From Chloroflexota bacterium (GTDB taxonomy: Bacteria; Chloroflexota; Anaerolineae; Aggregatilineales; Aggregatilineaceae), in assembly GCA_012729765.1 (NCBI GenBank), contig JAAYCM010000030.1, forward strand, positions 1-64,000: DNA of 64,000 nucleotides. Direction: 5' to 3'. Position 1 is the first letter of the stretch; each line of letters opens with the position of its first letter. A program made the translations under genes and the position numbers. Below the pieces are notes generated by a model. That model saw only the letters and a list, made by a program, of their open reading frames with translations, did no database searches and was not told the DNA's origin. Shown piece by piece: positions 44,534-55,841 of this stretch.

Positions 44534-45796
44534 CTAACCGCCCTGCGGCATCGGCGTCGCAATGGTCGGGAAGACCGGCGTCCAGGTGGGGACCAGGGTC
44601 GGCGCATCCGCCGTCGCACCCAGCCACGTCCGCCACTCGCGCTCCAACTGCTCGACCGTCATGCCGGTGGCCTGCTCCAGCGCGTCGCTGAAGGGCACGT
44701 TGTCGGCCAGCAGCGCCATGATCTCGCGGTGCACGTCGATCCCCCACTGCTGGTCCAGCCACAGGAAGAACGAATAGCCGATATAGTAGCCGTGCAGCGC
44801 GCTCTCGCCGCCGGTCGTCGGGCCAGAGCCTTGCAGCAGCACCGGCAGTTGTCCGGCATCCACCAGCACATCGACGTAATCGAGCGCGTAGCCCATGTCC
44901 TCAAGCTGGTAGAAAGTCGCGTCGCCTTCGATGAACCAGCCCGGCGTAAAGACGTTGCGCCCGGCCAGGAATTCCTGCTGATAGAGGTGCTCGATCTCGT
45001 GCAGCACCGTGCCATAGGCGAGCTCTGTAGGCGATCCGAACAAGACCTGCGCCGTCCCGCCCCAGACATCGCTGGTAAAGCCGACCGCGATCACACCCAG
45101 GCCGCTCGTGTCCTGGTGCCCGGTCTGCCATTCCAGCCACGTGTCGAAATCCCCAAACAGGATCACGCGCGGGCGGTAGGGCAGCAGTTGGCCCCAGCCA
45201 TCCACGTACTTCTGGCGCTGCGCGTCCATTGCTTCCAGCACCAGATCGCCCACATTATCAGGCAGGCCGGTGGCGAACACCAGCACTTCATCCGACTCGT
45301 AGCGCTCCCAATCGCGCGAGGTGTCCTCATATTCGGCGAAGGTGATTTCGGTCACGAACTCGTTGCCGGCGCTGTCGCGCAGCCGCCAGCGGTAGTCCAC
45401 CCCCACCCAGGGCGGGATCGAGGTTGCCCCGCTCGGACGCCACGTCGCCACGATCGCGCCCGTCTCCGGGTCGATCTCACCCTCGGCGCGGCGCACGGTA
45501 ATCGGCAGGTCGGGGCGCGTGTTGGGCCGGTGCGTCCACTCGACGCGCGCGCTGGCGATCTCCCCGGCGTCGCTCTCGACTTCGAGCCGGAAGGTGAAGC
45601 CGTCCGGATACTCGCTCTCGAACGTTATCGCGCCGACCGTCCAGTTGGCGCTGCTTTCCTGGCGCGGGCTTTCCCCCGCCCCACCCGGCGCCGCTTGTTC
45701 GGCCCGTGTTGCCGGCACTGCGCCGTTCAGCAGGCTCAGCCCCAGGATCGCGGCCAGGCACACCAGCGCCATCCCCAAGATTCTCCGTCCTTGCAT
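44534..45796 (-). CDS. Secreted peptidase-MA-like metalloprotease
   Basis: A 420-residue exported protein with a signal peptide (about 5-30), a beta-rich N-terminal domain and a gluzincin-type catalytic domain. The zinc motif is HEIEH in VLHEIEHLYQQEF, with a downstream glutamate in WFIEGDATFY as third ligand. This is the peptidase MA pattern. It would cleave proteins outside the membrane. A Thr/Pro-rich tail follows. The start is ATG 45796 with GGAGGG upstream. It is the last of four genes in a row on this strand and is closed by a strong terminator. Confidence 0.85.
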   Translation of the reverse strand: MQGRRILGMALVCLAAILGLSLLNGAVPATRAEQAAPGGAGESPRQESSANWTVGAITFESEYPDGFTFRLEVESDAGEIASARVEWTHRPNTRPDLPITVRRAEGEIDPETGAIVATWRPSGATSIPPWVGVDYRWRLRDSAGNEFVTEITFAEYEDTSRDWERYESDEVLVFATGLPDNVGDLVLEAMDAQRQKYVDGWGQLLPYRPRVILFGDFDTWLEWQTGHQDTSGLGVIAVGFTSDVWGGTAQVLFGSPTELAYGTVLHEIEHLYQQEFLAGRNVFTPGWFIEGDATFYQLEDMGYALDYVDVLVDAGQLPVLLQGSGPTTGGESALHGYYIGYSFFLWLDQQWGIDVHREIMALLADNVPFSDALEQATGMTVEQLEREWRTWLGATADAPTLVPTWTPVFPTIATPMPQGG

Positions 45797-45887
45797 CAGA
45801 CTACCCTCCAGGCTGTGCAACTTTTGCCTATCTATCTTCTCATCTTCAATCCCGCGCGTGACCTCAGCGTGACTGGCGTCCCGCGCC

Positions 45888-46982
45888 TCACGAAGGCGGC
45901 AGGCCCGTCACCGCTTCACCATCATAGCCGCTGCCGGCCAGCACCGCCTCGACGCTCAGCGCGGCCAGCTCCGGCCAGGCCACGTCGGGATGCCGTGCGC
46001 GGTAAGCCCGCACGATCTGATCGCCCAGGTACATCCCGCCCCAGGCCGGGCGCAGATCGTCGCCGATATAGCCATAAACCACGTCGAAATCGCTCGTCAG
46101 CGAGAACATGCCGTAATCAAGGATGCTGCGGATCCGGCTCCAATGCTGCTGCGCCTGCTCCGCCGTGAGGATATCCGCCCAGGCGAAGCGGGCGTCGGGA
46201 TACAGCGCGCGCACCAGTTCGTTCGCCCGCCCCTCAAAGATCATCTGTTCCAACAGCACCATCTGTTCCAGCGCTTTACCGGCCACCTGCTGCTGGTACA
46301 TAAAGCCCAGCCCGCGCGCGATCTGCGGCGGCAGGTCATCCAGGCAGTCCGGCCCCGCCGAGCACGTCACCAGCAGGTGCTCGCCATCCAGCGCCAGCAC
46401 GTTCAGATCGTTATACGCGACGGCGCGCGGAAGCATGCGCCAGCCGGCGTTTGTGGTCGGCTCCAGGGATGGCATATCGGGCGCGGGCGGCACCGGCACC
46501 AGGCAGATCGTCAGCGTGCTCTCGGCGGGCAGCAGATCAGCCAACGGCGCGACTGCCGCCGCCACGCCTTCGATCAGTTCGGCTTCGGGGAACACCTCGA
46601 CCGCTGCCTGCCACGTGCTGAAATCCGTGATCGGCCACTGCACCGCGCTCAGCTCGAACAACGCCTGGAACCCGAAATCGACGCGGGTCGGCCCACCGAA
46701 GCACTCACCCGGCGCAGCCCCGACGCTCTTGATGAACGCAAACGCCTGATCCAGCAGCGGAAGTTCGCCAGACTGCGCCAGGAACGCGGCCAGATCGTCG
46801 CGCAGCGAGATAATCTGCACGCGCTCCGTGCTGGCGTCCTGGGCCGGCTCCGCCTGGGGCGCGGGGGTGCGCGTCGGCACCGCCACGAGACTCTGCGTCC
46901 CGACATCCTCGCTGCCGCACGCGCCAAGCATGATCACCACCAACCCCAACGCGATCCAGCGCAAACCCGCATTTTTGAACAC
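45888..46982 (-). CDS. Lipoprotein, twin A (DUF2268-like, lacking HExxH)
   Basis: This 364-residue lipoprotein has a lipobox LGACG near residue 22 and a short Thr/Pro linker. Its C-terminal half resembles DUF2268-type predicted zinc proteases (LLEQMIFEGRANELVRALYPD, then GDQIVRAYRARHPD and LAGSGY). Where such proteases carry HExxH, this protein reads ARGLGFMYQQ, so it should be inactive as a protease. This family relation is my inference. It is paralogous to the next gene upstream, from which it is 30 bases away. Confidence 0.65.
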   Translation of the reverse strand: MFKNAGLRWIALGLVVIMLGACGSEDVGTQSLVAVPTRTPAPQAEPAQDASTERVQIISLRDDLAAFLAQSGELPLLDQAFAFIKSVGAAPGECFGGPTRVDFGFQALFELSAVQWPITDFSTWQAAVEVFPEAELIEGVAAAVAPLADLLPAESTLTICLVPVPPAPDMPSLEPTTNAGWRMLPRAVAYNDLNVLALDGEHLLVTCSAGPDCLDDLPPQIARGLGFMYQQQVAGKALEQMVLLEQMIFEGRANELVRALYPDARFAWADILTAEQAQQHWSRIRSILDYGMFSLTSDFDVVYGYIGDDLRPAWGGMYLGDQIVRAYRARHPDVAWPELAALSVEAVLAGSGYDGEAVTGLPPS

Positions 46983-47012
46983 GCTATTCTCAATCCTTAC
47001 GATAGGGCACGG

Positions 47013-48056
47013 CTAGCCCGGCGCATAACCGCTGCCGGCTAACAAGGTTTCCAGATCGAGCGCCATCAGCTCCGCCGGTGTCACGTCCGGGTGGCTGGCG
47101 CGATACGCCGCGACGATCCGCCCGCCGATGTAGATGCCGCCCCAGGGCGGGAAGCGCTCCTGGCCGCCGTAGCCGTACAGAAAGCGGTCCACGTTGCGGT
47201 AGCCGGGATAGTCCGAATACGTCGTCTGAAGATACTCCTGCATGGCTTCCCACACCGTCGCTTCCTGCTCCGGCGTGAGCGCATCGGTCCAGGGGAAACT
47301 GGCATCGGGGAACAGGCGCAGCGCCAGATCATCGGCCCGGCCCTGGTACACCGCCCAGCCCAGCAGCGGGATTTCCGCGCCGGTCAGCCCGACCTGCTCG
47401 ATCTGGTAGGCGTAGCCATAGCCGCCCGCGATCCTCGCCCTTAGGGGTTCCAGGCAGCTTTCGCCCGCGCTGCACAGCGCCAGCACGAGATCGCTGCCCA
47501 TCACCTGGATATTCAGCCCACCGTCGGGCGTTTCTTCAAAGGGCCGCCGGGGGCCGGGCACCGGCGCGACGCACACCCGCAGCACCGTATCGCGCGGGAG
47601 CAGATCATATGCCGCGCGCAGAGCGTCCTCAGCCGCCGCGAGCGCCTGCGCCTCAGGGAAGGCATCAACCGACGCGCGCCAGTTTTCCATATCGACCGAG
47701 GGCAGATTCAGCCCCAGGTTGTCGAGCGTTTCCAACGGCTGCGCGCCCAGCCACAGGCTACCCTCGAAACACGCCGGGTGCGGCGTCAGCACGTGCTGGA
47801 TAAACAGGTCGATTCGTTCCAGCGGGCTGGCGGCTTCCGAGGCGGTCAGAAAGGCGTCGATCGCGCCGTGCAGCGAGATCACCTCGATATTCGACGGGGC
47901 CGCCGCCGCGACCTCTGCCGGGGTGGGCGTGATCGGGGCGGGCGTGCGGGTGGGCAGCGCGACCAGCCGCGGCGCGACTTCGCCCGGTGTGCCGCATGCC
48001 GCCAGCGCCAGCGCCGCAAAAATCAGCACTATCAGTCCTCGTGCGGTCCATCTCAT
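47013..48056 (-). CDS. Lipoprotein, twin B (DUF2268-like, lacking HExxH)
   Basis: This 347-residue lipoprotein has the lipobox LAACG near residue 21, then the same layout as the gene downstream: Thr/Pro linker (PTRTPAP), two cysteine-containing strands, WAVYQGRADDLALRLFPDASF and GGRIVAAYRASHPD ending in LAGSGY. The HExxH position reads AGGYGYAYQ, again without zinc ligands. Its ATG overlaps the TGA of the alpha/beta hydrolase gene (ATGA), so translation is coupled. The function is unknown; a pseudo-protease or binding role at the membrane surface is possible. Confidence 0.65.
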   Translation of the reverse strand: MRWTARGLIVLIFAALALAACGTPGEVAPRLVALPTRTPAPITPTPAEVAAAAPSNIEVISLHGAIDAFLTASEAASPLERIDLFIQHVLTPHPACFEGSLWLGAQPLETLDNLGLNLPSVDMENWRASVDAFPEAQALAAAEDALRAAYDLLPRDTVLRVCVAPVPGPRRPFEETPDGGLNIQVMGSDLVLALCSAGESCLEPLRARIAGGYGYAYQIEQVGLTGAEIPLLGWAVYQGRADDLALRLFPDASFPWTDALTPEQEATVWEAMQEYLQTTYSDYPGYRNVDRFLYGYGGQERFPPWGGIYIGGRIVAAYRASHPDVTPAELMALDLETLLAGSGYAPG

Positions 48057-49279
48057 GCGTTGTGCTGCTCCGGACGGTTGAACACCCATGCCAGGAAGCG
48101 ATCGACATCATATTGAATCATCGGCCCGGTCAGCCCCACCAGCAGGCTGTCTACGCCGTGCCGCCCCCAGGGGATGCGCAGCAGCACCGTCGTCACGCCC
48201 GCCGCGCGCAGTGTGTTCGCCAGCAGCTCGGAATGAACCGGCGGCATCAGCCGGTCGCGCTGGCCGTGAATCAGCAGCGTCGGCGGCAGGCCGGGCCGCA
48301 CCTGCATCACCGGCGACGCCTGCGCGTAGCGATCGGGCACTTCGTCCGGCAGGCCGCCCAACAGCGCATCCAGCGCGCTGCCCCGCTCCGCCGGCCACAG
48401 CCGCAGGTCCGCCGGGGGATAGGCCGCCACGACCGCCTGGACACTCTCATCCTGCACCGCCCCGCCGTCCCCGGCAAAACACCCCGCCGGAAAAGCCGGA
48501 TCGTTGGCCGTGTAGGCTGCCATCAGGGCGAGCTGTGCCCCCGCCGAACGGCCCATCAACGCGATCCGGTCGGGATCGACGTGATAGCGTCCCGCGTTGG
48601 TGCGCACCCACCGGACCGCGCATTTCACATCGGCCAGCGGCGCGGGCCAGCGCCCCGAAAGCCGGTACTGTACGTCAAACACGACATAGCCCTGCGCCGC
48701 CAGCCAGCGATCGTGCGAGCCGAAGGCGTAGTTGCTCTTGTCGCCGTGAAACCACGCGCCGCCGTGCACGACGATGATCGCCGGGCGCAGGCCGTCGCGG
48801 TCCTGCGGCTCATATACGTCCAGGCGCAGCGGCTGGCCGTCCGGCGCGGCAAATAATACGTCGTGCGTCGCTCGGACCCGAATCCGCAGCAGGTAGCGCA
48901 GCGGCCCCCACAGATCGGTACGGTGTGTCTGCGCAAACTGGCGGTGCATCTCCGCCGGAATATCGCTCTGCCAGCCCAGGCCCAGCCCTTCGCGCATCGC
49001 GTCGGACATCGCCCGCGTGACGGCCTTGCGCCGCACCAATGGCCGGACTCCCAGCGCCAGCCCGCCCAGACCCAGCAGCAGCGCCGGGAGCGAGCGTGCG
49101 CGCAGCCCTTTCCACGCGCCGATCACACCCGTGACCATCGCCAGACCGGGATTCTCGGTGGCGACCATCTGCGCGATCGCCAGCCGGTGGCGCGGAAAGA
49201 CATGGAACGATGGCAGAATACTCAGCAGGCCGATCAGCGCCGACAGGCTGCTCCACAGCAGCGCCTTCACTTGTTGCAT
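48053..49279 (-). CDS. Membrane-anchored alpha/beta hydrolase (esterase/lipase-like)
   Basis: This 408-residue protein has two or three hydrophobic helices in the first 85 residues and an alpha/beta hydrolase domain from about 135 on. It shows the oxyanion motif HGGAWFHGDK, the nucleophile elbow GRSAG, an acidic residue in HGQRDRLMP and the catalytic histidine in WGRHGVD. The pattern is that of BD-FAE/hormone-sensitive-lipase-like carboxylesterases. It would hydrolyse an ester at the membrane. It is the first gene of the operon with the twin lipoproteins and the metalloprotease. Confidence 0.85.
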   Translation of the reverse strand: MQQVKALLWSSLSALIGLLSILPSFHVFPRHRLAIAQMVATENPGLAMVTGVIGAWKGLRARSLPALLLGLGGLALGVRPLVRRKAVTRAMSDAMREGLGLGWQSDIPAEMHRQFAQTHRTDLWGPLRYLLRIRVRATHDVLFAAPDGQPLRLDVYEPQDRDGLRPAIIVVHGGAWFHGDKSNYAFGSHDRWLAAQGYVVFDVQYRLSGRWPAPLADVKCAVRWVRTNAGRYHVDPDRIALMGRSAGAQLALMAAYTANDPAFPAGCFAGDGGAVQDESVQAVVAAYPPADLRLWPAERGSALDALLGGLPDEVPDRYAQASPVMQVRPGLPPTLLIHGQRDRLMPPVHSELLANTLRAAGVTTVLLRIPWGRHGVDSLLVGLTGPMIQYDVDRFLAWVFNRPEQHNA

Positions 49280-49357
49280 CTCGCGCCTTCCTCAACAAAG
49301 TCTCTTGAAACAGGCGGGTATTATAACTCCAAAACCGCGCCTTCAGACTGCCTACAC

Positions 49358-49387
49358 AAAAACGGGGCATCCGCCCCAGGATGCCCC
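49358..49387 (-). terminator. Terminator after the small basic protein gene
   Basis: GGGGCATCC (49364-49372) pairs with GGATGCCCC (49379-49387). On the minus strand it is followed by TTTTT. It implies a transcript arriving from 49423 upward. Confidence 0.85.
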
Positions 49388-49422
49388 TACCTGATACCCG
49401 GCCAGACGCGCCGGCGGCGCGC

Positions 49423-49617
49423 CTAGCCTCGATAGGGTTGCTTATGTTTATGCCCGGTCGTAAAGCGGCGGCGGTGCGTCACCAGAAAGCCCAGAATCGG
49501 GCGCTGGGCACGGGTGAGCCGCCACCAGCGCTGCTGAAGCTGCTCCAGGCCGCGCCCGCCCCGAAACGCGTTCGCCCGAAAGCGGTTCGTCCGGCGCAGC
49601 GGCACCTGTACACCCAT
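49423..49617 (-). CDS. Small basic protein of unknown function
   Basis: This 64-residue Arg-rich protein (VPLRRTNRFR, QQRWWRLTRAQRP, THRRRFTTGHKHKQ) would be strongly basic and could bind nucleic acid. I do not recognise a family. Support comes from the strong minus-strand terminator 36 bases after its stop codon, which otherwise would have no gene to serve. The start is uncertain: ATG 49617 has no good ribosome-binding site, and the frame stays open to ATG 49683. Confidence 0.4.
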   Translation of the reverse strand: MGVQVPLRRTNRFRANAFRGGRGLEQLQQRWWRLTRAQRPILGFLVTHRRRFTTGHKHKQPYRG

Positions 49618-49910
49618 GGCGGCTTGTGAAAGATCAACGGTTGTTCTTGTGTGTGCAACTGGAAGGTCAGACCGTCGAGACATTGAGCTTCACCCCATAC
49701 TTCACTCGATGCACCAATCCAACAACACAAAGCGCGGTAGTCACAAAGTTTCGGCGCGCAGCCGGGCAGCTCGCGCCCCAGGGGCTTGCCTTGATCATAA
49801 CACGATCTGGGGTTGGCAAGTCAAGGTGCCCGTGCAGGTCATTTCAAACAAAACGGGCGACGCAAGTATCGCCCGTACCGGCAACATCGGGTCAGGTGGG
49901 GCAAACAGCG
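49618..49910. other. Intergenic stretch with no recognised feature
   Basis: About 290 bases, more AT-rich than the surroundings, between the small basic protein gene and the tandem repeats. It may contain the promoter of the small gene. Nothing else was recognised. Confidence 0.4.
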
Positions 49911-50090
49911 CTAGAGGCTGTTATGCATTTTTCACCCCCCATCCCCCGGCCCCTTCCCCCACGTTTCACGGAGGGAAGGGGAGCACGGCGGCGTTTTTCA
50001 AGTCCTTCCCTCATTTTGGGGGAAGGATTTAGGATGGGGGGACGTGCCATTCACCTCGTTCAGCGTTCCAAAGTGCATAACACGCGCTAG
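49911..50090 (-). repeat. Dispersed palindromic element, tandem copy 1
   Basis: Complete copy in inverted orientation. CTAGAGGC and TGTTATGCA at the left mirror TGCATAACACGCGCTAG at the right, next to the arm TCGTTCAGCGTTCCAAAG. The full core with both inner hairpins lies between. Confidence 0.9.
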
Positions 50091-50261
50091 AGGCTGTTAT
50101 GCATTTTCACCCCCCATCCCCCGGCCCCTTCCCCCATGTTTCACGGAGGGAAAGGGAGCACGGCGGCGTTTTTCAAGTCCTTCCCTCATTTTGGAGGAAG
50201 GATTTAGGATGGGGGGCAGTATTGTTCGTTTCGTTCAGCGTTCTGAAGTGCATAACACGTC

Positions 50262-50262
<1 letters not shown>
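50087..50262 (-). repeat. Dispersed palindromic element, tandem copy 2
   Basis: Nearly identical to copy 1 and in the same orientation. It shares the CTAG (50087-50090) at the junction. The right end TGCATAACACGTCCTA overlaps the stop codon TAG of the Hsp100 gene at 50262. Confidence 0.9.
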
Positions 50263-52496
<2,234 letters not shown>

Positions 52497-52605
52497 CGAG
52501 ATCTTGTCCGCAATCATTTTCAGGCAGGCGAATGGTCCACTCAAAGGTACTGCGAAACGGCTGTGGAAACAACTGTTTGATGGTTTGAAACCGGGCAGGC
52601 ATAGC

Positions 52606-52637
52606 AAAAGGCCCCACAGCCGTTCCCCCTGTGAGGC
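52606..52637 (-). terminator. Terminator of the response regulator gene
   Basis: GCCCCACAG (52611-52619) pairs with CTGTGAGGC (52629-52637) with one wobble. On the minus strand it is followed by CTTTTG. Confidence 0.65.
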
Positions 52638-52730
52638 ATCTTATCGCCGCCCTACATCAGCACTCAAGCGCCGGCTAAGGGCTGCCCGGCAGTTTGAGGC
52701 GGTTTGAATGGTACGCGCCGGCAGGTGGCG

Positions 52731-53561
52731 TCAGGATGTTTCCGCCAGGCGGTAGCCGATGCCGCGCACGTTGACGATAATGTTTGGGTTCTGGCCCGAC
52801 GACTTGAGCTTGCGCCGCAGGTTGCTGACATGCGGACGGATCACCTCGCGCGCTTCGTGCTCTTCCAGCGAATAGCCGCGCACTTCGCGCACCAGTTCCG
52901 AGCATGGCACCACCCGTCCGCGATGCGCCGCCAGGTAGAGCAGCAGATCGAATTCGGTCGGCGTCAGGTCGATCGGCTGGTCGCCCACCGAAATCTGGTA
53001 GCGGCCCGGATAGATCGTCAGCGGCCCGATCGTCATCGTGGCGACCGGCGTCACGACCGGCGTCCCGCCAGCCCCCTGCCGGTTCTGCGCCTCGGCCAGC
53101 GCTTCTTCCAGCCGCTCTCCGGTCAGCTCCTCGACGTTATCGCGGATCGCTTGCAGCAGCAGGCGGCGGTGACGCAGGTTGCGCGCCCGCTCGACTCCCC
53201 GTGCCACGCTCTGCCGGATGTTCTGGCTGCTGCTCGGCTTGGTCAGGTAGTCGTGTGCGCCCAGCCGCAGGCTCTCGATCGCCGTTTCGAGGTTGGCATA
53301 GCCGGTCAGCAGGATCACGACGGCATCCGGGGCCTGTTCCTTGATCTTGCCCAGCAGCTCTACCCCGCTCAGGCCGGGCATCCGGATATCGGTCAGGACG
53401 ACATCGTAATTCTGCTGCTGCATCATCTCCAAGGCTTCTTCGCCCGAAGCGGCGGTATGCACCTGGTAGCCGACGCGCTGCAATGTTTTGCTGATCGAAT
53501 AGCGGATGGCTCCTTCGTCGTCTACCACCAGAATATAAGCATCTTCTCCGTTCGCGGTCAT
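52731..53561 (-). CDS. Response regulator with receiver and winged-helix DNA-binding domains
   Basis: This 276-residue protein has a receiver domain with the acidic pair at VVDDE (about 12-16), phosphoacceptor Asp58 in LTDIRMP and Lys108 in LTKP. A helical linker follows, then an OmpR-type winged helix (about 175-275) with LTPTEFDLLLYLA and VSNLRRKL. It should bind DNA as a dimer once phosphorylated. The receiver resembles the NtrC type while the output is OmpR-like. No kinase gene is adjacent. A terminator follows. Confidence 0.93.
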   Translation of the reverse strand: MTANGEDAYILVVDDEGAIRYSISKTLQRVGYQVHTAASGEEALEMMQQQNYDVVLTDIRMPGLSGVELLGKIKEQAPDAVVILLTGYANLETAIESLRLGAHDYLTKPSSSQNIRQSVARGVERARNLRHRRLLLQAIRDNVEELTGERLEEALAEAQNRQGAGGTPVVTPVATMTIGPLTIYPGRYQISVGDQPIDLTPTEFDLLLYLAAHRGRVVPCSELVREVRGYSLEEHEAREVIRPHVSNLRRKLKSSGQNPNIIVNVRGIGYRLAETS

Positions 53562-53687
53562 CGCTTGCCTCTATTTATCGTTCATTCCGAAGGTTTATCC
53601 TGTCTTAACTATATCTGAAGGTTTGCAAAAGTGCAAGTCTCGTTTAATCGCAATGGTAGTTCTAACACAAATGAAGCGCGATCTCGC

Positions 53688-55256
53688 TCACTCCATACTC
53701 TCATCCAGCGGACGCCAGCGGGCCACGATCCGCACCGTATCATTCAGGTGCCCGGCGTCATCCGGCACGGCGAACGGCTCCGCAACACGCCCCCGCAGCC
53801 CGCTTGCAGTCGGCGCAACGAACCACGCCACCCCATCATCGACCGTCAGCAGCGGCACGCGGTCGCGCCATCCGGTGGGTACTTTCATATTAATCAATGT
53901 ATCCCCAAGTTTCTGTGATCGCCCACCCATGCCGCGCGGCTGGAAGCGGTCGCCGGGCACACGCGGACGCAGCTTGAGCCACGCGCCGGGCGGCACCGCC
54001 AGCACCACCGCCAGTGGATCGGCGTGGATCGCGGCGGGATCGGCTTCCGGATCGAGCGGCCCGGCCTCGAACTGCCATCCGCCAAAGCGCAGGCGCACGG
54101 TTTCGCCGGGCAGAAAGACGCGGCCCGACGTGTTGCCAGGCAGCGCGGGCGCATCCTGGCCGGGCAGCAGCTCGAAGGCTGCCGCAGCCGGGCCGATGCT
54201 CAGCGTCACATAGCCGACGCGCAGCGCCAGCCCGCCGGGCAGGGTCGCGCTCGTCCCCACCGTGCCGCGATCGGCCACCTGGATCGCGCGCTCGACGTGC
54301 GAAAAGGTCACGTCGCGCAGGTCGGGACGCAGCCGCCATACCACCGCCCGCACGATATGCCGTTTCTCGCTCACCGCCAGCCCGGCCCACCCGCCGCGAT
54401 CAAGATGCACCGCATCCGGCTCCGCCGCCGCCAGCACTCGCGCCAGCGCCGCCTCACCCACCTGCCGGATCAGCGCCGCGTCGTCGCGCAGCACCTCGGC
54501 GGTGCGGGCCAGCACCGCGCGGATATTCGGATTCAGTGTTTCGAGCAGGGGAAGCGCCTCGTGCCGCAGCCGGTTGCGAAAGTAGGTCAGGTCGGCGTTG
54601 GTGGCGTCCTGCCGCGCCTGGAGTCCGTGCTCCGCCGCATACGCTTCGATGGCCGTGCGCGGCGTCTCCAGCAGGGGCCGCACCAGCAGCGGGCGCAGGT
54701 CTGGCGCGGGCACACCTTCCGGCTCCGGCGGCTCGATGGTGATCGCGGCATCCGGCAGCAGGTGATAGTCGTCCAGCGGCGTGCCGGGCAGCATTCCGCG
54801 CAGCCCGCTCAGGCCGCTGCCCCGGATCAGATGCATCAGCACGGTTTCGGCCTGGTCGTCCTGGTGGTGCCCGACCGCGATCTTCGGGGCGCCCAGCCGC
54901 CGGGCGACGCGCAGCAGAAAGGTATAGCGCACCTGCCGCGCCGCCTCTTCCAGCCCCAGATTCGCCGCCCGCGCCGCCGCCGGGACATCTGCCCGGCCCA
55001 CCGTCGCCGGGATACCCCATGCCGCCGCCGTCCGGCGCACGAAATCGGCATCCGCCGCGCCCGCCGCCCCGCGAATCCCGTGATCGAGCGTCGCGGCGTG
55101 CAGCGCCAGCCCCCATTCCTCACGCAGCCGCGCCAGCAGATGCAGCAGCACCAGCGAGTCCGCCCCGCCCGACACCCCGACGACGACCGTCTCGCCGGGC
55201 CGGATCAGAGCGTGGCGCGTGATCGTCGCGCGCACAGAGTCCAGCAGGTCGGTCAT
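53688..55256 (-). CDS. tilS: tRNA(Ile)-lysidine synthetase
   Basis: This 522-residue enzyme has the PP-loop motif VSGGADSLVLLHLL at 28-41, the N-type ATPase domain, the HHQDDQAET motif and C-terminal TilS domains ending in FVAPT and a regulatory region. It converts C34 of tRNA-Ile(CAU) to lysidine so the tRNA reads AUA. It is somewhat longer than the common form, mainly in the C-terminal part. It follows the UPF0316 gene after five bases, so the two are co-transcribed. Confidence 0.95.
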   Translation of the reverse strand: MTDLLDSVRATITRHALIRPGETVVVGVSGGADSLVLLHLLARLREEWGLALHAATLDHGIRGAAGAADADFVRRTAAAWGIPATVGRADVPAAARAANLGLEEAARQVRYTFLLRVARRLGAPKIAVGHHQDDQAETVLMHLIRGSGLSGLRGMLPGTPLDDYHLLPDAAITIEPPEPEGVPAPDLRPLLVRPLLETPRTAIEAYAAEHGLQARQDATNADLTYFRNRLRHEALPLLETLNPNIRAVLARTAEVLRDDAALIRQVGEAALARVLAAAEPDAVHLDRGGWAGLAVSEKRHIVRAVVWRLRPDLRDVTFSHVERAIQVADRGTVGTSATLPGGLALRVGYVTLSIGPAAAAFELLPGQDAPALPGNTSGRVFLPGETVRLRFGGWQFEAGPLDPEADPAAIHADPLAVVLAVPPGAWLKLRPRVPGDRFQPRGMGGRSQKLGDTLINMKVPTGWRDRVPLLTVDDGVAWFVAPTASGLRGRVAEPFAVPDDAGHLNDTVRIVARWRPLDESME

Positions 55257-55261
55257 CGCGC

Positions 55262-55795
55262 TCAGCGTTCGGGCCGCGCCAGCCGCCGGAAGTGCCCGCG
55301 CGCGATCCCGCGCAGTTCTTCCATTGTCACAAACGCGTTGGGATCGATCTGGTGCGCCAGCCGGATCACACGGTCCACGTCCCGGTGGCCGACGACGGTT
55401 GTCACCGTGCCGACCAGCCCTGCCGCGCCCATGCCCTGGCTTTCGGTCGCGCCATAACCGGCTTCACGAATCGCCAGCGCGACTTCGTGCGCCAGTTGGG
55501 GCGAGATGATCTGAATCGAGACGAAGCGCTGCACGAGCCGCTGCTCCAGCACCATTCCCAAATAGCCGCCGACCGCATAGCCCAGGCAGTAAGCCGTCAG
55601 GTTCCAGGGGTCCGAGAGGTTGGTTACCACCCCGGCCAGGGCTACGGCAAAAATCAGCGCTTCGAAAAATCCAATGACGGATGAAATGAATTTCTGGCCG
55701 CGCATGATGGTGATCAGGCGCACCGTCGTCAGCATATTGCCGACCACGCGCAGCACAAAGATTCCCCCAGCAGCCAGGATCACGTTCCAATCCAT
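55262..55795 (-). CDS. UPF0316/DUF2179-like membrane protein
   Basis: This 177-residue protein has three transmembrane helices in the first 95 residues (FVLRVVGNMLTTVRLI, SVIGFFEALIFAVAL, AYCLGYAVGGYLGM) and a C-terminal soluble domain of the DUF2179 type (GYGATESQGMGAAGLVGTVTTVV...). The family has no established role, though DUF2179 domains resemble ligand-binding PII-like folds. It lies directly upstream of tilS. Confidence 0.82.
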   Translation of the reverse strand: MDWNVILAAGGIFVLRVVGNMLTTVRLITIMRGQKFISSVIGFFEALIFAVALAGVVTNLSDPWNLTAYCLGYAVGGYLGMVLEQRLVQRFVSIQIISPQLAHEVALAIREAGYGATESQGMGAAGLVGTVTTVVGHRDVDRVIRLAHQIDPNAFVTMEELRGIARGHFRRLARPER

Positions 55796-55841
55796 AAGCG
55801 GGTCGATCCCCGTCCTTTCTCGCCTTCCGGCGCTCTCCAGC

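Noticed and set aside
52497-52607. Longer N terminus for the Hsp100 protein
   Set aside because: The added residues do not resemble a Clp N domain and no ribosome-binding site precedes the farther start.
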